Positions 49,391 to 60,944 of a stretch of 64,000 nucleotides of DNA are shown in pieces. Numbering within the stretch: position 1 is the first letter of the stretch; the number at the start of each line of letters is the position of its first letter. A program made the translations under genes and the position numbers. Origin of the DNA: Parelaphostrongylus tenuis (Eukaryota > Nematoda > Chromadorea > Rhabditida > Metastrongylidae); NCBI GenBank assembly GCA_019055375.1, contig JAHQIW010006212.1:62001-126000 (forward strand), written 5' to 3'. The notes under the pieces are model-generated. The model ran no database searches, was not told the origin of the DNA, and saw only the letters and a list, made by a program, of their open reading frames with translations.

Positions 49391-51590
49391 TCACAGTCCG
49401 TAAGCATTGGCAAAATGCTGACCTGCTTTCTCAATAGGTGGACCATTGTTGGTCTGCTGAAAGCTTAAATGTACTAATGTGATTTAAAAAAAATTTTAAA
49501 AAAGTGTAAGAATGTCTCCGATGACAAATAGCTGCTACCTGAGGAGCTTGCTGGTATTGTAAATTGTATGCCAATGGATGAATTTTGAACCCATAAAGTC
49601 TGAAATGAAAATTCTAACGTCGGGAACCTTTCGTGAAAAAAATCCTCTCAATTGTTTTTGGTACCGTTTCAAAAATAATAGGTTTGTGTAAAAAATTTGT
49701 GCCATTTTCTTTTTTAATACGACTTCTGCAATGAAATAGCATGATTTTGGTATCGTTCAGTTGTGCGTTTTCTTGCAAACATTTTAATATACAACTTGCC
49801 CATATTTGCCTTGAAATGGAGCCGCCAGGGGAACAAATTCGCTTGCTGCTGATGCACGAATGACGCGTAGATAAGAATGCTCATTAAGCAACGCGCAAGA
49901 TTAATAGATTTCAGGGCGATCAACTTCCTGTAGACGGCTCGAGCCCGACGGATGCTCCAAATTGTTCTGTCCAGCTTTGAACTTTGGAAACCGTACTTTC
50001 AAGCCGTCCTTTCTGCAACCGTATCATCGTCCAGAACTCCATTATTCTGTGGTGTCGCTTCACTAGCATTTTCCCTAAGCGCCATTCGTGCATGAGAAGC
50101 AAATGTATTTGTTCCCAATACGGCTCCATTTTAGACCAAATATAAACAAGTTGTCCAACAAAATGTTCGAAAGAGAATGCACAACTGAACGACACCAAAA
50201 CGGCACGCAATTTTTTTTAAACAACCTATTGAGAGGAGAAGAGCTACACCCACCTTGGAATGAACTGTGTTGCCGGTTTACGAGGACGAAGTTCAGGATG
50301 TACAAAAAATAACATATGCGGGAAACCAGTGCCGAAATAACTCCCGTCAGTGTGTTGATGACGTGATGAGCGTGGAATGAACCTGAAGTGATATGCAAGA
50401 AAGCTTTTGTCAGTTGTCGCAATTGTTCTCTTTTGCAATGGAAATCCGCCAGACTTAATCCGATTTCTGGTATCAAATGAATAGACTGAGACTGATGACT
50501 GAAATAGTATGTGGTACACTGAAAAAGGAAGGATTACATAGAATTTATTTAAGACTCACACATCACAGCAACGTGGGCAGTAAAGTTTCACCATTGCTTC
50601 TCCAGGAACATCTGATAACCCTTAAAATTTCCTAATAGAGTACACGTTGCCAATTAGGACTTCACCTTTTTACTCGATATTTGAAGACATGACTGCGTTT
50701 ATTATGAATCAAAGGATAAAGGATAAAGCTCTCGGCTTTGATCAATTCCTGAGGAATGCGTCATGCTTCCAAAGTCATCAAATATCGCAAGAGGGTGACT
50801 GGATTCACGTCCAGCCTATACAATGACTAGCGGTGGCCTATCGATGTATCGTGTCAGTAGTGCTCCTACCTCCTATACAAGTCTGGTACTCGCCAACTTC
50901 GGAGAGACGAAAGATTTAGTGAGCCTTTCGCGCGGAATCGAACCATCGACTAATTGATTGTGTGCGTTGTGGAACACCTCTAAGCACTGCGCCACACACC
51001 CTCTATATGATATATTTATTATTATCCTTTATTCAATGGTAGGAGAGTATGTGGAGCAATGGTTAAAGGTGCTCTGCGCCGCACACAAGGTTGATGCTCC
51101 GATCTCGCGCTCATGGCTTACCAAGCCATCCATCCCTTGAGGGCCAGTAAACTGGTAGTGGACTTCTTTGGTAGGATAAGCAGCGCTGACTCGATAAAGA
51201 GGTAGGCCATCGCGACTCACTGAAAAGGCCAGATATGCATTCAATCACCCCAGACGAAGCCAAGAATTGAAGACGAATGCATGGCGCATCCCTCAAGGAC
51301 TGCTAAAAGCCGTGAGCTTTATTCTTTACCTTTTTTCTGCGCAACAGTGAGAAGCGATGCGCAAGATATTCGAGGCGCGTGATGCAGGTACACCACTAAG
51401 GCCAAAGCTATGCTACCACTTCTCTACCTCTACCTCTGATCTGGCATGAGTGAAACTCCGGCTCAATTCTCGCCTGTGGTCGGATGTCTTGAGTATCACT
51501 CAACATCACTGTACTGATTATTATTACTGTAACTATCACTTATTATTACTGTTATTTGCTATCACTACTTCTAATTAATACTACAACTGC

Positions 51591-51648
<58 letters not shown>

Positions 51649-54184
51649 TATTTCCGTTCAATGTTAACAATTATTTCAACATCAGTTTAGCTTATGAATT
51701 ATAGAGCACATATTTATTGACGAATTTCTATCGAAAAGCAAGAAAAATTATAACGGCTCAAATAGATTGCCTTCGTAATATGAAGTTCTTATTTCTTTAC
51801 ATCTGTTGGAAACAGGGTATATAGGAAAGGTAGGTTAAAATAAAATTACTTCAAAGAAACAACGGCAACAGATAGATAACCAGAGCGAGAAATAATGTAA
51901 AATTAAACTTACCAATAGGTAACATAGCCTGATTTTCGCAATACACACGTGGACACACACCAAAATCGTGATCGCGCCATTTCTCAACCATCTAAAAAGC
52001 ACTACTTACATCAAAACGCTAAAAGATAAAGCTCCTAGCACTAATCAATTCCTGAAGAATTAAGGCATTCGATCAATTCGCAGTGTCGTAGAGGCGACTA
52101 AGTACGCATTATGTCTATACAATGCTTTGCGATAGTCTGACGATGTATCAGACCAGTGGTGCTATCCTCTCAGATAGTCAGGTACGAATTAGCCAGTCCT
52201 ACAAAGGATACGAGGCTTGGTGATCCTGGGACGTGAGGTTGAAAAATCGACCACGTATGTGTCGCAGGACACCTCAAACCACTGCGCTACAAGCACCCAA
52301 CACCGATTTTAATGTATATCAGTACAATTAAATATCTTCTTTAATGGAATTCTCGTACCATTCCTATTCCTCTGTTCGTTAAAATGTATCTGGCATGAAT
52401 CAACCCGTATAACAGTTCTGCTGCTTGTTCTACGAGATCACTATTCGTCGGATTGTCCTCCATGTCGTCTTCTAAAACACTACTGATTAAAGTTAGGACT
52501 TACAGGTTACGAACTCGTAAGCCAAGAGTTACACACACGTCGACATTCAAACATGCTCTAAACTTATTTTACAAAAAGTAAAAGAAAAGCTCACCAGGTT
52601 CCAAGTCCAAAATCATATCCAGTGCTTGCCGATACTTCGGCACCTGTTCGTTGAGGCCAGTCAAATTGAAGCGATCTTGGATGTACTCCTCATCGACCGA
52701 AAAAAAAACTTGATGAGTAAATTTCAGGGTTTGATGAGATAAACAAATCTCAGATTGCACAATTGGACTACGTTGTTACCTCACAAAAGAACTCATTTCC
52801 CCTCAATCCACAGAACCAAGTAATCCATGACACCTAAAAGATGAATAATTCGAAAAGATCGATCAAAACTAACACAGGTCTGTGAGAATAACCATAGCTC
52901 TTTCAGAGTTGGTGCGTCAGTGACTTAAGTAGACCAGTTATAGCATAGGGTTCAGTGTGGGGCGTGTGGCTCTGATGAAGCGGGCAATATCGCGGAAACG
53001 TAGTAAGCCACTGACGCAGCCATCTCGAAAAGGTTTTGAAAATTGTCACAGACTAGACTGTATGCTCATAGCGAGGTTAAAAAACAGTCCCTTGGAAAGA
53101 TGTGTACAAGCACAAGTAATAGCAAAAACTGTCCCAAAAAAAGACTCCTATCTAACAATTATTTCTCGAACACAGAACCAAACTTCAAAACCCCGAAAGG
53201 CGGGGTTATTGCCACAAAAACCTTTTGGATTTTCCTAAATTAGAAATGCTGAGTTCAGTTCTACTGTGTAATAGTGACATTTCGTCTGTCCTCCAGATTC
53301 TTAACATTGCCTTTTATCCCCCGATTAAAAATAGTTAACTGGTAAACTAAAAAACGGCCTGCTACACTCCCGTTAAGCCGCCCGTTAAGCACGGGCCTTT
53401 TTCGTTTTTCTCTAAAACTTTTAATGACCATGCGATAGCTTAATTCATGGCAATTTCAAGGTATCCGACGACTACTAAAATTTAAGGTGAATCCATCGCA
53501 AAAGGTCATGAGATATCGTGTACTATAAGAGGTACACGCCGTCCTAAACGGATCACAAATTGAAGTTCCAGCCCTTGATAATTTCTCACACACAGCTACC
53601 TCTGTCGCATCTGGCTTTAGGATAAACACAAAGAATTAAGTCACAAATCGACAACCACTGCTCAATTACATGGCTCCATTTCCAAGTTTCATGATGTATC
53701 AGAAGATTATAAATCAAGTTCCGTCTGCCTCGACTGAACCATCGACTAATTCCCTGGATGCACCCCATTCCAAAGCCAAAGATTCCTTTTCAGTCCAATG
53801 AAGCATATGGCAAAGACGAGGAGATTCTATGTCTGGACGGATTTCAATTAAAGCTAAGCCAGTTCAGTTCGTATCCATTTAGGAAGTGGGTGATTAAAAA
53901 AAAAACAAAATTTCAACTCGTAGTGAAACAGCTCTCTAATGAAAGATGAAACCGGGCTATTTATGTACCTAAGTATTGCACAGATCCTATCATTAACTCT
54001 GTTTCTCCCAAGAAAATATACAAAGTTGCAAATCCTAAACCCCTATGATGATCTCAAGAACAAACAATGCTCTATGGTTTAGCAACTTGCAAGAGAAGAA
54101 ACGTTCTACAGAAAATGATAGTTAATTAATTCACGATATTAATCACAATGAGCGATTTAAACAAACTTCTTCGGAGCTGCTCAT
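49391..54184 (-). CDS. kin-10: Casein kinase 2 regulatory subunit beta, 9 exons
   Basis: Exons in transcript order: 54167-54184, 52780-52833, 52595-52697, 52359-52471, 51913-51991, 50560-50620, 50254-50382, 49539-49599, 49391-49456; 227 residues. The protein is almost colinear with human CK2-beta: MSSSEE autophosphorylation tip, [29 protein letters not shown], acidic loop [18 protein letters not shown], the zinc-binding CPRVYC and CPRC cysteine pairs, [16 protein letters not shown], and [11 protein letters not shown]. It forms the dimeric core of the CK2 holoenzyme and sets substrate choice. Exon 6 uses a TTTTAAG acceptor. The expected acceptor of exon 3 reads T9-CG with no AG. Exon 9 (tail QTNNGPP ... 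AYGL) fits splice phase but I cannot match it to a known isoform, so the true 3' end may differ. It lies head-to-tail with PHAF1, about 3 kb apart. Confidence 0.95.
49735..50206. mobile_element. Mariner transposase relic, two facing 5' ends, in kin-10 intron 7
   Basis: On the + strand from about 49817 a frame reads [15 protein letters not shown] then stop. On the - strand from about 50134 it reads [16 protein letters not shown], and after a shift of frame NASEATPQN and DDTVAERT. This is the first helix-turn-helix region of mariner-type transposases (QIR-LLL-EF, AAET-RNI, TVSERT). Upstream arms 49741-49858 and 50084-50206 match as inverted copies. It is broken by frameshifts and stops and cannot be active. 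Confidence 0.6.
50708..51003 (-). repeat. tRNA-derived SINE, copy 10
   Basis: Reversed copy in kin-10 intron 5, beginning with the tail complement GGATAAAGGATAAAGCTCTC. Confidence 0.8.
51040..51335 (+). repeat. tRNA-derived SINE, copy 11
   Basis: Forward full-length copy about 40 bp from copy 10, so the two face each other as a head-to-head inverted pair inside kin-10 intron 5. Confidence 0.85.
51591..51650. repeat. (ATT)n trinucleotide microsatellite
   Basis: About 20 uninterrupted ATT units in kin-10 intron 5; likely length-polymorphic. Confidence 0.95.
52017..52300 (-). repeat. tRNA-derived SINE, copy 12
   Basis: Reversed, diverged copy that fills most of kin-10 intron 4 (51992-52358). 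Confidence 0.72.
52885..53060 (+). repeat. Family C element, copy 4, with terminal inverted repeats
   Basis: Starts TCTGTGAGAATAACCATAGC and ends AAATTGTCACAGA; arms of about 45 bp. The core is CTGATGA, GCG-loop-CGC, GAAAC. It lies in kin-10 intron 1. Confidence 0.65.
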
Positions 54185-54253
54185 TGTTTCCGATCCTGGC
54201 TCGTGCGACGGTGCACTCTGTTCAGTAACGGAAGCTGAAGCAGACCCAGCCTG
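54185..54253 (-). promoter_or_regulatory. Probable spliced-leader acceptor and 5' leader of kin-10
   Basis: On the - strand TACTTCCAG ends at 54251, 66 nt before the kin-10 ATG. The leader is open in the kin-10 frame (22 codons, rich in Ser/Ala), so it is either a 5' UTR made by trans-splicing or an extended N-terminus in some transcripts. Confidence 0.45.
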
Positions 54254-54871
54254 GAAGTACACCGAAACAGTTTTTTGCATATATACGATTGAAAAGAAGG
54301 AGTAATGTTTCGAAATATCTGGAAGAATAGGTAGTATTTTCAAAGAAATCAGCCTCTATTTCCCCAGGAAGTACAACAAGATTCTGAAAGAATAAGAAAT
54401 ACAATCTCGGTGGTTCCGTGTTAACCTGAACTTGAATGAAGTTATAGATCCAGATGACAGATCTCATTCGAAATCGCAAACTTTTTTTCCTGTCTGGCCT
54501 AATGAAATACGAGTAATCTTGGCGTCGCTGCAAACTTTCTTTCAAAAAAAAAAAAACTGCAAACTCTGCTTGTTTTTTTTTTCAATAAAGCAACAATTGA
54601 GGAGCTCTGACTAAAATAAGTTTGTAGAAGAGGCCTTGTTGTCTCGTTTTATAGGTATGAATAATATTTACACTATTTTCAGGATACATTATGGTCCAAA
54701 CTGTATACACATTGCTGTAAGCTTTCAGAAGGGTCTTGCAAATTTTGTTGAATGTATTTCGGAATTTTTATATCCACAAATTGTGCACATAAAAAAAACA
54801 TTATTGCCACGAATGAATTGAAATGATTGTTATTTGCTATCAAAATACCGGTTAACCCTTTCGGGACCACA

Positions 54872-54994
54872 GCATGGACCCAACCCTTTGCGTGTCTCAA
54901 CAATGGCGTCCAACCCCCAACGTTTCATTGTTAGACGCAACACGCTCCATTGTTTGACGCCATTGTTTAGAGACACAGAGGGTTGGGTCCATGG
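54872..54994. repeat. Foldback repeat with 40-bp arms
   Basis: CATGGACCCAACCCT ... GTGTCTCAACAATGGCGTC pairs with GACGCCATTGTTTAGAGACAC ... AGGGTTGGGTCCATG. One copy only in this window. Confidence 0.75.
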
Positions 54995-55184
54995 TTTCGA
55001 AAAAGAAAATGTGTTATTTCCAAGAGGTTTTCGTAAATTATTGGGTGCACAGAATGTCTGATTCGCTCTTGCCCCACCTACTTCAATAACTTTTCGATTA
55101 GCTATCCAATGAACATAAATGTGGTAAAAAGAAAACTCTGGTACCTACTTATTCACATTGGCCAACGTACTGGGCACGCGATTG

Positions 55185-55340
55185 TGTACACATATATACA
55201 TATATGTATGTACATATGCGTGCATATATATGCATATATACAATGCGTATGTATATGCATATATGTATACATATGTATATATATGTGTATATGTACACAA
55301 ACATATATGTACATGATATGTACATATGTAAATTTATATC
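55185..55340. repeat. TATG/TACA microsatellite
   Basis: Same sequence class as the 29 kb array, with repeated CATATATGTATATG-like steps; adjoins family C copy 5. Confidence 0.85.
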
Positions 55341-55765
55341 AAACCTCGTGATAAACATTCAAAACAATTCCAAAAAAAAAAGAATGTTTTAAGCCTAAAC
55401 GAGGTTGGTGCGCCAGGGCCATACACCGCTGTTTCGGAGGTTTCGGCTTCCTCGTCAGTGACCCCCGCCCCACATTAAGCCCTGCATTGTGGCAAGGAGG
55501 GAGGCGTATGTGGTGATGGCATAGTGTACAATGACACTGGTCCATCACCACTGTTCAGTCGATAGATTTCGGCTGGTAGACCAAAATTAATCCATAAGAT
55601 CGACTGTTTTTTGAACCTCGTGATAAACATTCAAAATAATTCCAAAAAGTGGGGGGGGGGGGGGGGGTGGGGTCACTGACGAGAAGGCCACAACCTCCGA
55701 AACACCGGTGTATGACCCTGGCGTACCAACCTCGTTTAGGCTTAAAGCATTCTTTTTTTGGAATT
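55335..55765. repeat. Family C elements, inverted pair, copies 5 and 6
   Basis: Arms of about 100 bp (55375-55480 and 55665-55762), sharing CCTAAACGAGGTTGG and its reverse, around CTGACGA/GAAAC cores. A run of 17 G lies at 55651-55667 next to the second arm. Confidence 0.65.
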
Positions 55766-56104
55766 ATATAGATATTTTGTGAATTTGCCCTGACATATTG
55801 TTTACTATGTCTAATTATCCTCTAATCACATTAGTCACTTTACTATAGAAATTGTTGTCATCCTGAACGGATTTTAGTAGCAAGTTAACAAGCACCATTA
55901 CACTAGCAATAGTTGATAACTTTGTGATGACGAACTGCAGACAGCCATTCAAGATTACCTTCAACGCGTCAGGTGAAAGCACGCTCAACCAGCACCCAAT
56001 AAGATAGCACTTAAGAAGAAAACAGCCATTATAATTGATCCAGTGAATCTTAGGAGAGACAACAGAGCTTTTGGTGCTTCAGTATTAGACGGCGATATAT
56101 GAAT

Positions 56105-56895
56105 ATTCGACCTCAATCGCTGGGCAGAACTCTTTCTTAGGAGTTTTAGTAATTATTTGAAAGCTCAAATCTCTGGCTGTAGCTACACCTAGCGAGTTTT
56201 CTAAAACATTCTTTCAAATGCAAAATAAAATCATGATTCACACAACCATGCATTTTTCTTCCTTGATCGCTTGTATTTTGCTAGACAGTCTCCTACCTTA
56301 GACTGCTGATACTCTTTCGATAGCAAACGTCTCGAAGAGCTCAAAAATGTGTGTGCTTTTTGGAAACGCTCTTCAAAGAACGCTGTGGGAAAAGAAATCA
56401 ATCGATAGCAAAGATTTCACTGATTCCATCGCTCTGCTTATTTTTTGGGAAAGATCGTTTCACTGCAGTGCAGCAAGGAAAATAAGATCGAGCTTCACAT
56501 ACTTGATGAGCTTGTACCGGCCACTTCACGGGCAGCGAGGGTTGATTGGGGAGGGGGCGGGACGGCCGACCGGTACGGGTTAAACATGTGGAGCGCCACT
56601 TGTTGTAACTGTGAATTTTTTCTCCGCTTTGAAAGAAGCTCCATATAAAAACGATTCACATAGATATTACGAAACTTCCTTTACACATTCATATGCTCTT
56701 TGTGCTTGCAGCGAATTACATGCGTGAGAAAAATGAAAGGGCACGGAGGGTATGAAACATAATTTTATCTTGAATTTTACATCGTTTTCAAATTTGCCAT
56801 GAAAACCCGCATACGTTAAGCTAAGGTCAGAGATTCAAGCTTTCGAATGATTACTAACTCCTACAAAAAGTTCCTATCCAGCGAAAGGGATTGAT
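56105..56895. mobile_element. Long-TIR transposon, copy B5
   Basis: Left end TAGGAGTTTTAGTAATTATTTG, right end AAGCTTTCGAATGATTACTAAC. Internal block AGAAGCTCCATATAAAAACG matches the interior of B3. Confidence 0.75.
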
Positions 56896-57074
56896 TTTTC
56901 ATTTATCGTCGTCTAACGTATAAGTTCCGTCTGTTCAATGTTATTTATAGTATCCACAAAGAACACAATCGCAATGGATGAAACGTTTCCTTGGAATACT
57001 TTAAGAGTTCAGAAATAGCTCACTTCAAAGCTGTCATTAAAGATTAAAAGGAAGAAACTTCAAAAGCGCACTTC

Positions 57075-57157
57075 ATGCTAATATGTATGCATTTGTACGT
57101 ACATATAAGATATATGTATGCATGCATACACATGTAGGTGTGTGTGCGTATATGTAC

Positions 57158-57192
<35 letters not shown>

Positions 57193-57215
57193 CAGGTACA
57201 TGTATACATTCTTAT
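57075..57215. repeat. TATG/TACA and (TA)n microsatellite
   Basis: ATGTATGCATTTGTACGTAC followed by a pure TA run near 57160-57190. Confidence 0.85.
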
Positions 57216-57359
57216 GTACGATGTGACTGACAAAAGCCTATACATGCTTCTACAGTTCAGAGAAGAAAAATATTAACGGCTCTCAATTGAGAGCAGCTAC
57301 TTTGTACTATTGAACTGTAATATTTGCAACGAGTATACCATTAAAGTTAGCCCTTTAAC

Positions 57360-57560
57360 GAACATATGGCACGTTTGATTCCGAGCCGCGCGAAGTCAAA
57401 TCTCACTCAGTTCTGTAATGGCGGTACCGCGTCTCGTGGGAAAGCAGGCAGACAGCTACATTTGCATGCAAATGGCGCCTACCTGGACTGCCGCGCAAGC
57501 GACGGCGTGGTGTCGCCTACTTGTCATCGTGGCCCTCAATGGTTTAAAACCTATCAAACT
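57360..57560. promoter_or_regulatory. GC- and CpG-rich island with an octamer palindrome
   Basis: A 200-bp GC-rich block in AT-rich surroundings. At 57460-57473 lies ATTTGCATGCAAAT, a perfect 14-bp palindrome made of two overlapping octamer (ATTTGCAT) POU-type sites. The block has a long open frame but no recognisable protein, so I favour a regulatory or repeat origin. Confidence 0.3.
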
Positions 57561-58859
57561 TCGTCACTTCAACTCTTGTTGAAAGTCGATTCAGAACATT
57601 ACCATACTTTACCTTGAAGGAGATCATCCTAGCAAAATGTACACAGTAAAGGTGAATTATGGCGGCATGACGTTTGCATTACTTTGGGACCAATCACGAC
57701 ACTTAACGCATTAAGTTCAGTTGCCCAACTTTGAGGTAGCTTGCGCTGACTGATAATGTTCTTAAATGCACATAATACGGCTTATTTTTCCCACTTTTTT
57801 CGGATTTTTTAATAAAAGAAGGAAAATAATCGACTTGAGCTAACTCACAGAAGAATGCGGCAGTTCTCTCCACCGAGCAGAGGCCGTGGCGACGATTCTA
57901 GAAAACAGAGTACCGTTTACTATGAGGGGCCTGAAACACCAACGAATTACACAGCTCTGTAAGGCTCCTCAATTTCTCGTAAATGCACCATTGGAAAAAT
58001 TCTCATTGAGAAAGAAATCACGAGCGGAATATTCCCAGAGCTAGCACGGGATCCAACAGATCTATACAAATCTAAGCAACCGATCAATCGAAAGGCCCCA
58101 CGTTCGCGAGACCTCGTCGCCCGACAAAGGGACAAGTATTTCTCTCGGAGAAGATGATGTGACGCTAGTGGAAAGATGCGCTCATATCAATTGAGCCTAA
58201 GCCTAAGTCTGATCCTAGCTAAGCCTTTCATTTTTTATTCAAAGAAACCAATTTATAAAAGACTTCAAGAATTGATGCGACCACAACTCTCCACAAGGGC
58301 CGGTAACATTCATAAATACGACAGATTTTGACCAGAAAGATAAGTAAATTATAATTTTATACGAATGACGTCATTCGAAAAAACATTAAGGCTCTGAGGA
58401 AGGAAAAATTCGTCAAAACGTCAGCCATCGATCTTGAAGAAGATGGGCCATCCTGAGCGGAGGATATGAAAAAAAGACGCGTGGTAAGCCAGAACCAACT
58501 GAAACATTCATCCATCCTAAAATCTCAAATCCACAGAGATTCAAACAAAACCGCGGTCGATACGCCCTGACTTTCCTACTCAGCGACCATCAGAGCTACC
58601 TAGTAACGGATAACCCTCACCCATCCCCAATTCTGACCAGGAAAACTCCACCCCAATATCGATCGATATTGATTTATCGATCTGACGGCGAAAAGAGTAG
58701 AAAGTACGGACCCGACACGCTGGTAAAAACACGTCAAGCATTGATGAGATGACTAGTCGAGACAGGTGTGTAGTGTGACGTGATTACGTCCAATACACCA
58801 TCGGAGTCGAGCAACCCCAATAATCACAGTGTAGACCGTAGAACCTTGGCCCAGCGGGA

Positions 58860-59145
58860 CAGGGCGGGGTTCCCGGGCCCCAAGGGCATTTGAATGCTGA
58901 AGGGTGACTGGGAGGCGCGCCATGCATTTGACTCCACCCTTGGAGGTGGTCGAAGGCCTATCTGGGCCTTCCCATCAACTTGCGATGGTCGGTCGGTTGT
59001 ATCGAGTGCTGCTGCCCTCCTACACAAGTCTGAAAGCATTTCACCGATTTGGGAAAGATAGAAGACTTGGTAAGCCATGGACGTAGGATTGAACCAAGGA
59101 ACATGTATGTTGCAGCGCACCTTTCACCACTACGCCACGCGTGCC
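58860..59145 (-). repeat. tRNA-derived SINE, copy 13
   Basis: Reversed copy, GC-richer than the rest; the head complement CACCACTACGCCACGCGTGCC is well preserved. Confidence 0.75.
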
Positions 59146-59799
59146 GTTTCTAGGGCATAATTATTAGATCTTCGCCTAAGTTTTGGCACTAGAGCAATGA
59201 GCGTCTAATTTATTAACTAGAAGCAATCAAAACTGCTCAACAATACTACTCAAAGTATGCGCCATTGGACTCCCGGACACATTTCTGCTATCTCTCAGGG
59301 AACAAATCCGATCAACGCCAAGGGCTACTTGGGAACACCTGGACTGCAGTCAGGCCCTGTCAAGTCGACGTCGCCGCAGTCTCCTCTTGTTTCAAGGCGA
59401 CGGAGGACTGCCCATCGCCAAATTAACAGAGAGGAAGTTGACCGAGCTGAGCTGGGAGTTTGCTGGATCATCCGCCGTACAGTCCTGACGCGTCGCCGTC
59501 TGACCATCACTTCTGCCAATCGCTGGAGCGAGCACTTCCCGAACAAGAAGAAGTCCCCATACATCGATCATTTGAGTTGAGATTGACAAGTTTCTTTGCA
59601 TCCAAGGATGACGAGTTCTGAGTGCGATTTTGATGTGTCGCCTGAGAGATAACAGAAATGTGTTCAGGTTGATAGCACATACAAAAGCGTTCGCATTTGT
59701 CTGGGGATTCGGCTGCCACCAGAGCACCTTATCATCCTGGATTGAGTGGTGACCCAGTTGGTTCTCCCAGAATCTAGCTTCACTGAAGTGTTCCTATGT

Positions 59800-59965
59800 C
59801 TTGAGCGCATGAAATGAACGGTCTTCATGGATTAACGGAAGTTTTTCAGACCAAATCTGCTTTTGATTTCCCACCCTAAAGTGATATAAGACTTGGTGAG
59901 CTTAGGGCGAGGTTGAACCATTGCAGTGCTGGTGATGACGGCTTCATACTACCGCGATAGGCGTC
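59800..59965 (-). repeat. tRNA-derived SINE fragment, copy 14
   Basis: Reversed 5' half only, with ACTTGGTGAGCTTAGGGCGAGG and a decayed head. Confidence 0.5.
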
Positions 59966-60944
59966 CTGTATGTAATTAGTAATTTATAGATGGATGGAAA
60001 TCATCCATTCATATGCGAGTCATCTAAGGTCTTCCAAATCAGAAGCACAGCGCATAGGTAAATTTTTCTGAGATTCAGTGACGTCTCACAGATCATTTTG
60101 TATCAGGCAGTCTGCAAAATGCCTCCATTTTTAAGTTTTGAAATTGGACATTTGTTGAGGTTCCGTGGACGACAATTTTTTTAGCAAGTAATTTTTGAGA
60201 TGCATAAAAAAATGGAAGTCCATTAACGAGAGGTTCGATGAGTTACGCACTCTCCTATAACAATTGTGTCATCTTCAAAGCGTTCACTGTGCGGGATGGT
60301 GTTGAGGGCTAACAAATACTTTCGTTTATAAAATTCGTGCGTATCGAGATCAATTCAGTCCCTAAAATTGTACATTTGCATAATGTCAATTTTCGGCAAC
60401 ACTTTTGTGCGGTAATGACCGCAGAACGATTGACTGACCGCAGTGATTGATTTCATTTTCCGAGAAAGAGAATTCCATAAAGTAACCCGTTGATTCGGCA
60501 TTAGACGCTTTGTCGATCGTACGCACAGATTTCGGTACATACGATACGGAAAACGCGGCCGTTCAGATCTATTTCTCAAGCGTCTCAAATCCTTTTCGGA
60601 TCTTCTTCCCATTTTATGAACCGAAGAATAAAACGGCAGTCAAACTGGTTTTCCGCGTCTTCACTGACTAATGGTTAAGAAATAAATGCTTATTTTAAGC
60701 AATAACCGGCCACACTGTGATTGGTTGTTCGCCAGATAGTTGTCTGTATGCAAAATGTCTTCGACTGCCGTGTAAAGTTTGTATGTCGTCGTGTTTCACA
60801 GTGCGTTCAAGTAGTGATTAGTTCCCTTTTGCTTGAAGAAGAACAAAAGTATCAAAATTGAAAAATAAATTTACTCGTTGAACATGGCTTAGGCGACACT
60901 TTTGAAAAATGGTATTTCATTGTGTATATATCAGAAACAAACCA

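Noticed and set aside
50075..50476. 133-codon - strand ORF
   Set aside because: Out-of-frame shadow of kin-10 exon 7 plus intron and mariner relic.
59257..59580. 107-codon GC-rich frame
   Set aside because: Open on both strands because of composition, flanked by SINE copies, and with no recognisable protein.
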